64,000 nucleotides of DNA from Palsa-504 sp963756575 (GCA_963756575.1 CAVWOM010000008.1:620001-684000); one strand, 5' to 3'. Shown: positions 36,256 to 44,515, counted from the stretch's first letter. The notes: generated by a model not told the origin, from the letters alone. Made by a program: numbers and translations.

Positions 36256-36269
36256 GTAGATCGTTATCG
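36256..36269. promoter_or_regulatory. Second, weaker LacI-like site next to the LacI start
   Basis: GTAGATCGTTATCG matches the palindrome at 36059 in 10 of 14 positions, including GTAGA and the central CGTT. It ends 11 bp before the LacI ATG, so it could give autoregulation, and with the first site about 200 bp away it could allow looping. Low-confidence inference. Confidence 0.35.
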
Positions 36270-36280
36270 AGCGGGAGCGG

Positions 36281-37315
36281 ATGATGAAGTCACAGGACGC
36301 CGTGCGGCGGGTGACGATCGCGGACGTGGCCAGGCACGCGGGTGTCTCCACCGCTGCCGTATCGAAGGTGTTGCGTAACGCCTACGGCGTCAGCGCCGAG
36401 ATGAGCCAGCGGGTCCGGTCATCCATGGCCGAGCTGGGGTACCGGCCCAACGCCGCCGCGCGGGGTATGCGCGGCCGGAGTTTCACGATCGGCTTGCTGC
36501 TCGACACCATCCGCAACCCCTTCTACGGTGACCTTCTCGACGGCGTCACCGACGCCCTGGCCAAGACTGATTTCCAGGTCCTCGTCGGGTCGGCCGGGTT
36601 CGGCGCCCAGGATCAGTCACGCCTCGCCGACGCCATGATCGACCGGGCGATGGACGGCCTCATCCTGGTCGCCACCTCGATACCGCGTCCGAAGGTCATC
36701 GCCGTCGCCAAGACGATCCCGACCGTCGTGGTCGCCCACCACGACACCGCCGACGAGTACGACTCGGTCGTCAACGACGGCCTGGCGGGCGCCGCCCTCG
36801 TCGTCGATCACCTTGTCGCGCTCGGCCACCGCCGCATCGCCCACACCTCCGCCACGGTCAAAGGAGGCCAGTGGACGCGCCGTCCCGAGGACGTCCGCAG
36901 CGAGGGCTACCGCCAGGCCATGCAGCGGCACGGCCTGGCCGGCGCCGTGGCCATCGCCGGCACGAGCTACGCCGAGGAGGGCGGCTACCAGGCCGGGCGC
37001 GAGCTGCTCGACCGGCCCGACCGGCCCACCGCCATCTTCGCGGGCGCCGACTTCGCCGCCCTGGGCGTCCTGCGCGCGGCCTACGAGCTAGGCCTGCGGA
37101 TCCCGGCCGACCTCTCGCTGGTCGGCTACGACAACACCACCCTCGCCGCCAGCGCGCCCATCTACCTGACCAGCGTCGACCAGGCCGCGCACGACCTGGG
37201 CTCGACGGCCGCCCGGCTCCTGGGCGAGCGCATGGACGGCCGCAGCCGCTCCGTTCTCACCTCCACCGCCCCCCGGCTCATCGTCCGCAACACCACCGCG
37301 CCGCCTCCCGGCTAG
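36281..37315 (+). CDS. LacI-family transcriptional regulator of the sugar locus
   Basis: 344 residues. The helix-turn-helix VTIADVARHAGVSTAAVSKV is at about residues 11-30, the hinge helix is AAARGMRG, and a periplasmic-binding-protein-like effector domain contains FTIGLLLDTIRNPFYGDLLD and ADLSLVGYDNTTLAASAP. Two ATGs (36281, 36284) are possible. Divergent from the importer/hydrolase operon and not followed by another gene on its strand; a strong terminator comes 60 bp after its stop. Expected to repress the operon until an imported sugar fragment binds. Confidence 0.92.
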   Translation: MMKSQDAVRRVTIADVARHAGVSTAAVSKVLRNAYGVSAEMSQRVRSSMAELGYRPNAAARGMRGRSFTIGLLLDTIRNPFYGDLLDGVTDALAKTDFQVLVGSAGFGAQDQSRLADAMIDRAMDGLILVATSIPRPKVIAVAKTIPTVVVAHHDTADEYDSVVNDGLAGAALVVDHLVALGHRRIAHTSATVKGGQWTRRPEDVRSEGYRQAMQRHGLAGAVAIAGTSYAEEGGYQAGRELLDRPDRPTAIFAGADFAALGVLRAAYELGLRIPADLSLVGYDNTTLAASAPIYLTSVDQAAHDLGSTAARLLGERMDGRSRSVLTSTAPRLIVRNTTAPPPG

Positions 37316-37376
37316 AGCGGGAGCGCCGCGGGCGGCAGTGATGAACCGGGTGATGAGGGCTGGGGCGGGACAAGGG

Positions 37377-37407
37377 AAGGCCGTCTTCTCGGGTGGAAGA
37401 CGGCCTT
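37377..37407. terminator. Strong hairpin terminator after LacI
   Basis: A perfect 12-bp stem, AAGGCCGTCTTC paired with GAAGACGGCCTT, encloses a 7-nt loop. It lies 61 bp after the LacI stop and before the convergent DUF397 gene, so it can stop transcription from both sides. There is no long T tract, as is usual in high-GC actinomycetes. Confidence 0.8.
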
Positions 37408-37439
37408 CTGGGTGCGGTGGGGCGGGAGCGGGGGCGGGG

Positions 37440-37646
37440 TCAGTTAAGGTCATCGTGCCTGATGTCTTTGGTGAATGCCTGCCATTGGGCCAGGCTGAAG
37501 GTCAGCACGGGGCTGTGGGGGTGCTTGGAGTCCTTGACGGCCATGCCGCCGTGTGGCAGCTGGGCGCACATGATGCACTGGCCGTTGCCGGATGACCGGG
37601 TGCTGGTGAACCAGGTGAGCGCGGCGGGGTCGGTCTGGTTGGTCAT
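37440..37646 (-). CDS. DUF397 domain protein
   Basis: 68 residues with the family pattern WFTSTRSSGNGQCIMCAQLP, GGMAVKDSKHP and FSLAQWQAF. These small proteins nearly always lie next to an XRE/DUF5753 regulator, as here, with a 3-bp gap. In Streptomyces such trios (WhiJ- or abaA-like) influence development and antibiotic production; the DUF397 protein is thought to work with the regulator. Precise mechanism not established. Confidence 0.92.
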   Translation of the reverse strand: MTNQTDPAALTWFTSTRSSGNGQCIMCAQLPHGGMAVKDSKHPHSPVLTFSLAQWQAFTKDIRHDDLN

Positions 37647-37649
37647 GTC

Positions 37650-38534
37650 CTAACCTCCCTTCATAGTTGCGGCGGCGGATGCGAGCAGGTCGCTGGTCTG
37701 GGTGGCGCTGAGTGCGGTGGCGCGGAGATGGTCGAACATCGACCGGTAACGGCGCAGGTCGGCGTCGGCTTCGAGGAACAGGTCTCCGGCCATGGTGTCG
37801 ATGTAGACCAGCTCGGGGTCGAGCGGGTCCTTGAAGTCCATGTGGACGAATGAGCCGGGCATTCCGGGATGGGCGCCGGCTTCGAACGGGATGACCTGGA
37901 TGGTGATGTTGGGCCGGGCGGCCGCGTCGGCCAAGTGGGTGACCTGGGCGTGCATGATGTCCCGCCCGCCGACGAGGCGCCGGATGGCGGCTTCGTCCAT
38001 GACGGCCCAGAGTTCGAGCGGGCCGGCGCGGTCGAGGAGCTGCTGGCGTTCCATACGGGCCTGGACACGCTGGGCGACCTGGTCCGCGGCGGCCCCGGGG
38101 AGCACTCCGGTGATCACGGCGCGGGCGTAGTCCTCGGTCTGGAGGAGGCCGGGGATGAACAGCGATTCGTAGTTGCGCACGGACCGGGCTTCAGCTTCGA
38201 AGCTGATGTAAGCGGTGTACTCCTCAGGCAGGGCCGAGTGGTAGGGACGCAGCCAGCCCTGGTCATCGGCGCTGCGGGAGATGGCGAGCAGGTCCTTCCG
38301 GAGGGAGTCCTCGGCGCCGTACAGGTCGAGCAGCGTCATCAGGGTGCGGCGCTGCGGGCGGGCGCGGGCGGTTTCGATCCGGTACAAGGTGCCTTCGTTG
38401 ATGCCGGTCTGTTCCTCGACGTGCTCTCGGCTGAGCTGTGCGGCGCTGCGCAGGCGGCGTAGCTCGGCGGCGAGCCGCCGGAGCCGGACAGTTGGCGGCT
38501 TTGCCCGCTTGGTAGGCACTGTTGGACCTCTCAT
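37650..38534 (-). CDS. XRE-family regulator with DUF5753 domain (WhiJ-like)
   Basis: 294 residues. The helix-turn-helix of the XRE type is at about residues 20-75 (LRSAAQLSREHVEEQTGINE, GTLYRIETARARP). The DUF5753 domain follows, with YESLFIPGLLQTEDYARAVI and ITIQVIPFEAGAHPGMPGSF. It precedes DUF397 in the same transcript and is divergent from an HATPase gene, forming the standard trio. It probably binds the TACCT-type inverted repeats in the shared upstream region. Confidence 0.93.
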   Translation of the reverse strand: MRGPTVPTKRAKPPTVRLRRLAAELRRLRSAAQLSREHVEEQTGINEGTLYRIETARARPQRRTLMTLLDLYGAEDSLRKDLLAISRSADDQGWLRPYHSALPEEYTAYISFEAEARSVRNYESLFIPGLLQTEDYARAVITGVLPGAAADQVAQRVQARMERQQLLDRAGPLELWAVMDEAAIRRLVGGRDIMHAQVTHLADAAARPNITIQVIPFEAGAHPGMPGSFVHMDFKDPLDPELVYIDTMAGDLFLEADADLRRYRSMFDHLRATALSATQTSDLLASAAATMKGG

Positions 38535-38592
38535 TCGCCTAGATGGTACCCGCGTCCCTGGTCGTCAGACGGGGCGTCTGGATCCGCTCGAA

Positions 38593-38615
38593 TCGTTCGA
38601 CTAGATTGTGAACGA
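38593..38615. promoter_or_regulatory. Inverted repeat TCGTTC-N11-GAACGA before the XRE gene
   Basis: A 6-bp inverted repeat with an 11-bp spacer sits 59 bp upstream of the XRE start codon, in the AT-richer divergent region. Spacing of about 17 bp between half-site centres would fit a dimeric regulator. Its binder is unknown. Confidence 0.4.
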
Positions 38616-38616
38616 C

Positions 38617-38684
38617 TACCTTGCGTTTTAAAGGTAAGCAGATGGATGATAGACGAACATATACCTCGCCTATATCGCGAGGTA
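38617..38684. promoter_or_regulatory. Paired TACCT...AGGTA inverted repeats, putative WhiJ-like operators
   Basis: Two inverted repeats share the outer sequence TACCT/AGGTA. One is at 38617-38636 (TACCTT, 8-bp spacer, AAGGTA) and the other at 38662-38684 (TACCTCGC, 7-bp spacer, GCGAGGTA). Their centres are 46-47 bp apart. The second ends 25 bp before the HATPase start codon. The pair lies between the divergent XRE and HATPase genes, a natural place for control of both. Confidence 0.55.
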
Positions 38685-38709
38685 CGGGTACCCGAGGGTT
38701 GCCGGGAAG

Positions 38710-39297
38710 GTGAGTGCACTGGTGGGAACGCCGACTGGCCAGCAGGCGTGCGCTACAGGCCCGGCGGTGTCGCCGCGAGCCACCGCGGGGCTGACGCTGG
38801 CTGCCGTGCCGAGCGCGGTGCGGTGCAGCCGCATGTTCGTCCGGCTCGGCCTGCGGCAGTGGGGACTGCCGTCCCTGGCGGAGGACAGCGAGCTGGTCAC
38901 GAACGCCGTGCAGGCCACCGGGGTCACCGAGGCCAGGCCCCTGTGGTCGCAACTGGCCGACCTGGCCACGATCCAAGTGCGGCTGCTGCTGTTCGAGCAC
39001 AGCGTCGTCCTCGCGGTCTGGGACTGGAATCCCGCACCGCCGGTGCCCGGAGAGACCGGGACCGACAGCGAGAACGGCCGTGGCCTGTCTATCGTCGCGA
39101 CGCTGTGCGAGCGGTGGAACTACCTGCCCGCCGAGAACGGCAAGTGCGTATGGGCCGAGCTGGCCATACAGCCGGAATCGTTAGCGGCGGCGGGGCTGCC
39201 CCGGCGCATCCCGCGCGCCGTTGCCGTCCCCGTGCAGAGCCCGATCGCAGATCTGGACCTGCTGCGCCGAGTGCGTCAGGCGCTGAAGGACTTGTAA
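38710..39297 (+). CDS. ATP-binding (HATPase_c) anti-sigma-factor-like protein
   Basis: 195 residues from GTG 38710. Of the histidine-kinase-like ATPase fold, the N box is SELVTNAV (N65), WDWNPAPPVP takes the G1 position and ENGRGLSIVA (121-130) the G2 loop. No kinase dimerisation domain, so it resembles RsbW/SpoIIAB-type regulators and the ATP-binding partner of WhiJ-like loci. Upstream are two TACCT-type repeats. It probably controls a sigma factor or the regulator across the divide; partner unknown. Confidence 0.87.
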   Translation: MSALVGTPTGQQACATGPAVSPRATAGLTLAAVPSAVRCSRMFVRLGLRQWGLPSLAEDSELVTNAVQATGVTEARPLWSQLADLATIQVRLLLFEHSVVLAVWDWNPAPPVPGETGTDSENGRGLSIVATLCERWNYLPAENGKCVWAELAIQPESLAAAGLPRRIPRAVAVPVQSPIADLDLLRRVRQALKDL

Positions 39298-39323
39298 GCG
39301 AGGCCTTTGATGTCTAGGGCGGG

Positions 39324-39992
39324 ATGACGAACGGACGTGTAAGTGTCCCGCTGTACGCGGGTCAGGTGTCAGCGTGGGTGTTGTCGTGCTGCTGTGGGGC
39401 TGGCCGGGAGCTTCAGCAGCCGGTCACAGGCTGGTGTGATGCACAAGACGGGCACACCACCCACGTCGGGGCCGGGATCGGCGCAGCCGTGCTCGGCATC
39501 ATCGGCAACCAGGTGGTGGCCCGGTACAAGCTGGTGATCGGCAAGCGGATCAACTCCGCGACGCTGGTCGCCGACGCCCGGCATTCCTGGCTCGATGCCT
39601 TGTCTTCAGCCGGAGCGCTGGCGGGCCTGATCGCGGTGGCGGTGGGTCAGCCGTGGGGCGACCCGGTCGCCGGGCTGGCGGTGACGGTGTTCATCTGCCA
39701 TGTCGGGTACGAGGTCACCGCCGACGTGCTGCGTCGCCTGGCCGACGGCGTGGACCCGGACGTGATCACCCGGGCCGAGGCCGCTGCCGGGTCGGTGCCC
39801 GGGGTGATCCACGCGCACGCGCGGGCGCGTTGGACCGGCCGCACGCTGCGGGTGGAAATCGAGGGCTGGGTGGACCCTGGCCTGACCGCCCGTGACGCCG
39901 ACGCCCTCGGCCGCCAGGTCGCCGGTGAGGTGTCCCGCACGCTGCCCGAGGCGGGCAGCTTCACCTGGACTACCCGGGCAGCCCCGGCCTGA
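39324..39992 (+). pseudogene. Cation diffusion facilitator, N-terminal half missing
   Basis: From about 39458 the translation matches the second half of CDF metal exporters: GAAVLGIIGNQVVARYKLVIG, ATLVADARHSWLDALSS (the HxxxD metal site of helix V) and the C-terminal cytoplasmic domain to TWTTRAAPA. The first four helices with the other metal ligands (~120 residues) are not present. The first ~45 residues of the open frame are unrelated, so ATG 39324 is unlikely to be a natural start. Inactivated or deletion-damaged gene. Confidence 0.65.
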
Positions 39993-40163
39993 TCCAGGGT
40001 GAGAGCGGCTCGATGCGTGCGGCGAAGCGCGAACACGTTCAGCTGATCTTGTAATCACACGGGCTGGCCGTTCCCGGTGGGTACCCGAGGGCCACCCGCC
40101 CTGCCCGCGCTGGGGCCGCGGGCTTGACAGCGGCGGAGATCCCGCGCAAGCTCATGGTGTGCT

Positions 40164-40190
40164 TAGAAAATCAACTTTGACTAGATATTC
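40164..40190 (+). promoter_or_regulatory. AT-rich control element before the transketolase operon
   Basis: A short AT-rich block directly before ATG 40193 contains the inverted repeat TCAA-CT-TTGA at 40171-40180. It ends 2 bp before the start codon, leaving no room for a ribosome site, so the transcript may be leaderless or the real start may lie slightly downstream. Likely promoter and/or operator for the SorC regulator at the end of the operon. Confidence 0.35.
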
Positions 40191-40192
40191 AC

Positions 40193-41074
40193 ATGCTGGC
40201 GGCTGATCCGGCCGGGGCCCGCCGCTTCGCGGCCCTGCGCGCGCGGCTGGCGCCGCTGGCCCCGGCGCAGGCCGCGCCCGCCCTGCGGGAGCTGGCCGGC
40301 CGCGTGCGCCGCGACGACCTGCAGATGGTCTACCGGGCCCGGCTCGGTCACCTCGGCGGCGACTTCTCGGTGACCGACATCCTGGTGACCCTGTACGCCG
40401 CCGTGCTCAACGTCGACCCGGAGCGCCCGCGGCTCGCCGAGCGCGACCGGCTGGTGCTCAGCAAGGGCCACACGGCGGGAGCGCTGTACGCCACCCTGGC
40501 GCACTGCGGCTTCTTCGCCCGGGACGAGCTGGCTACCTTCGCCGCGCCGCGGTCCGCGCTCAACGGCCACCCGAGCCGGACCAAGGTGCCGGGGGTGGAG
40601 ACCAGCACCGGCCCGCTGGGGCACGGGTTCCCGGTGGCCGTCGGGATGGCGCTGTCCGCGCGGCTGCAGGGCTCGCCCCGGCGTACCTTCGTCGTGCTCG
40701 GAGACGGAGAGCTGCAGGAAGGCAGCAACTGGGAGGCCGCCATGACGGCTTCGCACTACGGCCTGTCCTCGCTGCTCGCCGTCGTCGACCGGAACCAGCT
40801 CCAGCAGGGCGCCCGCACCGAGGAGACCAAGCAACTGGAGCCGCTGGCCGCCAAGTGGGCCAGCTTCGGCTGGGAGGTCCGCGAAGTCGACGGCCACGAT
40901 CATGCGCAGTTGCTGGACACGTTCCGGCGACCCGGGACCGCGCGCCCGGTCGCCGTGATCGCGCATACCGTGAAGGGCAAGGGGGTCTCCTTCATGGAAG
41001 ACCGCGTCGAGTGGCACCACAAGGTGCCAACTGCGGAGCAAGTCCAGGGCGCCCTCCAGGAGCTGTCCTTATGA
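40193..41074 (+). CDS. Transketolase-like enzyme, N-terminal subunit (possible apulose-4-phosphate transketolase A)
   Basis: 293 residues, the ThDP-binding half of a split transketolase. KGHTAGALYA (91-100), TGPLGHGFPVA (139-149) and the ThDP/Mg motif GDGELQEGSNWEAAM (170-184) with N201 are intact. It joins the C-terminal subunit by ATGA overlap. In context with an FGGY kinase, a TIM-barrel isomerase and a SorC regulator, it fits AptA of the D-apiose pathway, which moves a glycolaldehyde unit from apulose-4-phosphate to glyceraldehyde-3-phosphate. A general split transketolase for other pentoses is the alternative. Confidence 0.88.
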   Translation: MLAADPAGARRFAALRARLAPLAPAQAAPALRELAGRVRRDDLQMVYRARLGHLGGDFSVTDILVTLYAAVLNVDPERPRLAERDRLVLSKGHTAGALYATLAHCGFFARDELATFAAPRSALNGHPSRTKVPGVETSTGPLGHGFPVAVGMALSARLQGSPRRTFVVLGDGELQEGSNWEAAMTASHYGLSSLLAVVDRNQLQQGARTEETKQLEPLAAKWASFGWEVREVDGHDHAQLLDTFRRPGTARPVAVIAHTVKGKGVSFMEDRVEWHHKVPTAEQVQGALQELSL

Positions 41075-42033
41075 GCCAGGCGACGCAGGCCACCGCGCTA
41101 TACGACTGCCGTAAGGCCTTCGCGGACACCCTCATCGCGCTGGCCCGGGAGGACGAGCGCATCGTCGCGGTGTGCAACGACTCGGTGGGCTCCAGCAACC
41201 TCACCGCGTTCAAGGCCGAGTTCCCGGACCGGATCATCAATGTCGGGATCGCCGAGCAGGACCTGGTCGGGGTGAGCGCCGGGCTGGCCAACGGCGGCCT
41301 GATCCCCTTTGTCAGCGCGGCCGCGCCCTTCCTGACCGGCCGGGCCCTCGAGCAGATCAAGGTGGACGTCGCCTACAGCCAGGCACACGTGGTGCTGTGC
41401 GGGCAGAGCCCGGGCATGGCCTACGGGGAACTCGGCCCGACGCATCACTCGATCGAAGACCTGTCCTGGCTGCGCGCGGTGGCCGACCTCCCGGTGGCGG
41501 TGCCGGCCGATCCCGCCCAGACGATCCAGGCGGTCCGCTGGGCCGCGGCCAGCCCCGGTCCGAGCTACCTGCGCATCGCCCGGTTCCCGGTGCCCGACGT
41601 CACGCCGCCCGGCTCGCCCTTCCAGCCCGGCCAGGCCATCCAGCTGACGGACGGGAACGACGTCACCATCATCGCCGCGGGGACGATGGTCTCGCGCGCC
41701 CTGGCCGCGGCCGCGCTGCTGAGCCACGAGGGCATCGAGGCCCGGGTCCTGAACATCACGTTCGTCGAGCCGCTCGACAACTGCGCCATCCTGGCCGCGG
41801 CGGCCCAGACCGCCGGGATCGTCACCGCCGAGGAGGCCACCACCACGGGCGGCCTGGGCGCGGCGGTGGCCTCGCTGACCGCGCAGCACCAGCCCGCGCG
41901 GCTGCGGATTCTCGGGGTGCCGCGCTCGTTCGCGCCCACCGGGAGCACCGAGTTCCTGCTGGAGCATTTTGGCCTCACCACCGGGCATATCGCCGCCGCG
42001 GCCCGCGACATCGTGGCTCATGCCGCCCGCTGA
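41071..42033 (+). CDS. Transketolase-like enzyme, C-terminal subunit (possible apulose-4-phosphate transketolase B)
   Basis: 320 residues from ATG 41071. It carries the pyrimidine-binding half with catalytic E62 in INVGIAEQDLVG, followed by GPTHHSIEDLSWLRAV and the C-terminal regulatory-type domain with VTAEEATTTGGLG. It works only with the preceding subunit, forming the active site between them. Its 3' end overlaps the kinase start by 14 bp. As for subunit A, gene context suggests AptB, but sequence alone cannot show substrate choice. Confidence 0.88.
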   Translation: MSQATQATALYDCRKAFADTLIALAREDERIVAVCNDSVGSSNLTAFKAEFPDRIINVGIAEQDLVGVSAGLANGGLIPFVSAAAPFLTGRALEQIKVDVAYSQAHVVLCGQSPGMAYGELGPTHHSIEDLSWLRAVADLPVAVPADPAQTIQAVRWAAASPGPSYLRIARFPVPDVTPPGSPFQPGQAIQLTDGNDVTIIAAGTMVSRALAAAALLSHEGIEARVLNITFVEPLDNCAILAAAAQTAGIVTAEEATTTGGLGAAVASLTAQHQPARLRILGVPRSFAPTGSTEFLLEHFGLTTGHIAAAARDIVAHAAR

Positions 42034-43513
42034 ACCGCTGCTGCTGGCCATCGACCAGGGCACCAGCGCGACGAAGACCGTCCTGGTCAACCGGGCCGGC
42101 GACGTAGTGGCCCGGGGGAGCGCCGGCCTGCCCGTGCACCACCCGCACCGCGGCTGGGTGGAACAGTCCCCGGCCGAGCTCTGGCGCAGCCTCGAGGAAT
42201 CGGTCCGGGCCTGCCTGCGGGGCACCGACCCGGGCCAGCTGGCCGGCCTGGGGCTGAGCACCCAGCGGGAGTCCCTGCTGGTCTGGGACCGCCGGACCGG
42301 GCAGCCCCGGTCCCCGCTGGTCAGCTGGCAAGACCAGCGCACCGCCGGCCTGTGCCGCCAGTACGCGCCGGCCGCCGCCTCGGTCCGGCGGAGCAGCGGG
42401 CTGCCCTTGGACCCGATGTTCTCCGCGACCAAGGCCCGGTGGCTGCTGGACCAGGTCGATCCCGATCGGGCCCAGGCGGCGCGCGGCGATCTGTGCCTGG
42501 GCACCGTGGACGCGTGGCTCGTGCACCAGCTGACCGGCCAGCATCAGATCGAGGTCGGCAATGCCTCGCGCACGCAGCTGATGGACATCGGGACGTGCCA
42601 GTGGTCGGCCGGGCTCCTCGAGCTGTTCGGCGTGCCCGTCCGGGCCCTGCCCGACATCGTTCCTTCCGTCGGTTCCTTTGGCCCGCGTCACGGCGGCGAG
42701 GAGCTGCTCCCGGCCAGTGTGCCGGTCCTGGCCGTCATGGGTGACTCGCACGCCGCGCTCTTCGGTCATGGGGGCTGGCGCGACGGCCTGGTGAAGGCCA
42801 CCTACGGGACGGGATCGTCCGTCATGGCGGTCACCGGCGGGCGAGCCGACCCGGCCTCCGGCCTGTGCGAGACGATCGCCTGGCAGCTCGGGCCGGAACC
42901 CGTGCGAGCCGTCGAAGGCAACATCCGGGCCAGCGGCGCGACCCTGGCCTGGCTCGCGCAGCTGACATCGACCTCGCCGGCCCAGCTCGCGTCGATCGCG
43001 GCCAGCGCGACCGCGGACGGGATCCATCTCGTCCCCGGCTTCAACGGGCTGGGTGCCCCCTGGTGGGACCCCGGCACCACGGGCCTCCTGACCGGCCTGA
43101 CCTTGGGGGCCAAGCTGGAGAACGTGGCCCGCGCCGCCCTGGAGTCCGTGGCCTTCCAGGTCAACGACCTCCTGATCGCGGTACGCGAGGTCACGGGGGA
43201 GACCGGCGTTCTTTCCGTCGACGGCGGCGCGGCGGCCAACTCGACGCTGATGCAGCTGCAGGCCGACCTGAGCGGCATTCCGGTGCTGCGTCCGGCGGCG
43301 CCGGAGCTGTCGGCGCTCGGCGCCGCCCACCTGGCCGGCCTGGCGGCGGGCTGGTGGAGCCTGGACGACCTCGATGCCCGGCCGCGGCCGCGCGACGAGT
43401 TCACGCCCGCCGCGAGCGCGGACTGGCGGGAACGTGAACTGACCTCGTGGCGGGCGGCGATCCAGCGCGCCCGCTATCAACCCCCGCGTGAAGACCCGAA
43501 GGAGGGCCCATGA
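42020..43513 (+). CDS. FGGY-family carbohydrate kinase (possible apulose kinase)
   Basis: 497 residues from ATG 42020. The ATPase fold starts LLLAIDQGTSATKTVLVN; the catalytic base is D242 in MGDSHAAL, followed by YGTGSSVMAVTG (phosphate loop) and LSVDGGAAANSTLMQLQADL. Glycerol kinase and xylulose kinase belong to the same family. Between a split transketolase and a sugar isomerase its likely substrate is a ketopentose; apulose is the best-supported proposal from gene order. ATGA overlap with the isomerase gene. Confidence 0.9.
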   Translation: MPPAEPLLLAIDQGTSATKTVLVNRAGDVVARGSAGLPVHHPHRGWVEQSPAELWRSLEESVRACLRGTDPGQLAGLGLSTQRESLLVWDRRTGQPRSPLVSWQDQRTAGLCRQYAPAAASVRRSSGLPLDPMFSATKARWLLDQVDPDRAQAARGDLCLGTVDAWLVHQLTGQHQIEVGNASRTQLMDIGTCQWSAGLLELFGVPVRALPDIVPSVGSFGPRHGGEELLPASVPVLAVMGDSHAALFGHGGWRDGLVKATYGTGSSVMAVTGGRADPASGLCETIAWQLGPEPVRAVEGNIRASGATLAWLAQLTSTSPAQLASIAASATADGIHLVPGFNGLGAPWWDPGTTGLLTGLTLGAKLENVARAALESVAFQVNDLLIAVREVTGETGVLSVDGGAAANSTLMQLQADLSGIPVLRPAAPELSALGAAHLAGLAAGWWSLDDLDARPRPRDEFTPAASADWRERELTSWRAAIQRARYQPPREDPKEGP

Positions 43514-44508
43514 CTCAGGAGCCGCTATACGGAGCCGGCCTCTGGCATTTCGCTCAGTACGTGGATCGCTACGCAACCGACGGCTACGGGCCGCCGGTCA
43601 CCACGCTGGAGGCGATCGACCTGGCCGGCAAGGTCGGCGACCTGGCCGTCGTCGACATCGCCTACCCGTTCAACCCGCCCGGCCTGCCGGTCAGCCAGGT
43701 CGCCGAGGCCCTGGAGCGCAACAGCCTGCGGGCCATCGGTATCACGCCGGAGATCTACACCCGCGAGTTCTGCCGGGGCGCGTTCACCAACCCCGACCCG
43801 GCGGTCCGGGCCCGGACCTTCGACCTGGTCAGCGAAGCCGCTGGCGTCGCCCGGGAACTCGGCTGCGACTACGTCAAGCTCTGGCCCGGGCAGGACGGCC
43901 ACGACTACCCCTTCCAGGCTGATCACGGCCAGATCTGGTCCTACGCGGTCACCGGCCTGCGGGCCCTGGCTCAGGCCCACCCGGACCTGAAGTTCGCCAT
44001 CGAGTACAAGCCCCGCGAGCCGCGGGTGTCGATGTTCTTCTCCTCGGCGGCCAAGACGCTGCTGGCGATCGAGGACATGGACGTGCCCAACGTCGGCATC
44101 CTCCTCGACTTCGGTCACTCCCTGTACGGAGGGGAGTCTCCGGCCGAAGCCGCCCGCCTCATCCACTCGCGCGGCCTGCTCTACGCGATCGACGTCAACG
44201 ACAACTTCCGGGGCTGGGACGACGACCTCGTAGTCGGCTCGGTGCACCTCGTCGAGACGCTCGAGTTCTTCTACACCCTCCGCGAGTGCGGCTGGGAGGG
44301 CGTCTGGCAGCTCGACCAGTTCCCCTTCCGGGAGGACTCCGTCGAGGCGGCCCGGGCCGGGATCGAGACGATGCGGAGCATCCACCGCGCGCTGGACCGG
44401 CTCGACGTCGCGGCCCTGCGTCGGGCCCAGGGCCGCCAGGACGCGCTCGCCGCCAGCCGGATCGCCCGCCAGGCGCTGCTGAGCTGCGAGCATGCCGCCG
44501 GACTATAG
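43510..44508 (+). CDS. Xylose-isomerase-like TIM-barrel sugar isomerase (possible apiose isomerase)
   Basis: 332 residues. AP_endonuc_2-type barrel with metal ligands at E165 (FAIEYKP), D200 and H203 (LLDFGHSLYGG) and D228/N230 (AIDVND). It ends with a helical tail rich in arginine. This group interconverts aldoses and ketoses or epimerises ketoses. Position after kinase and transketolase makes it the first enzyme of the pathway, converting aldose to ketose; in the apiose route this is D-apiose to D-apulose. Others such as rhamnose- or erythrulose-type isomerases remain possible. Confidence 0.87.
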   Translation: MTQEPLYGAGLWHFAQYVDRYATDGYGPPVTTLEAIDLAGKVGDLAVVDIAYPFNPPGLPVSQVAEALERNSLRAIGITPEIYTREFCRGAFTNPDPAVRARTFDLVSEAAGVARELGCDYVKLWPGQDGHDYPFQADHGQIWSYAVTGLRALAQAHPDLKFAIEYKPREPRVSMFFSSAAKTLLAIEDMDVPNVGILLDFGHSLYGGESPAEAARLIHSRGLLYAIDVNDNFRGWDDDLVVGSVHLVETLEFFYTLRECGWEGVWQLDQFPFREDSVEAARAGIETMRSIHRALDRLDVAALRRAQGRQDALAASRIARQALLSCEHAAGL

Positions 44509-44509
44509 T
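44504..44509 (+). promoter_or_regulatory. -10 element for a leaderless SorC transcript
   Basis: TATAGT stands 6 bp before ATG 44516, the distance at which transcription would start at the A of the start codon. No Shine-Dalgarno sequence precedes this ATG. Suggests an internal, leaderless promoter for the regulator, separate from the operon promoter. Visible -35 match is poor. Confidence 0.45.
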
Positions 44510-44515
44510 GCGGTT

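Larger units (their letters stand above)
35423..36280. other. Intergenic control region between binding protein and LacI gene
   Basis: 858 bp without a supportable gene; the frames present have no family signature and are broken on both strands. The right third (36050-36280) is distinctly AT-richer than its surroundings and contains two related inverted repeats described separately. The long leader in front of the binding-protein gene (35423-36050) shows no gene that I recognise. Confidence 0.55.

Noticed and set aside
40124..40129. TTGACA as -35 box of the transketolase operon
   Set aside because: No acceptable -10 hexamer lies 16-18 bp downstream.
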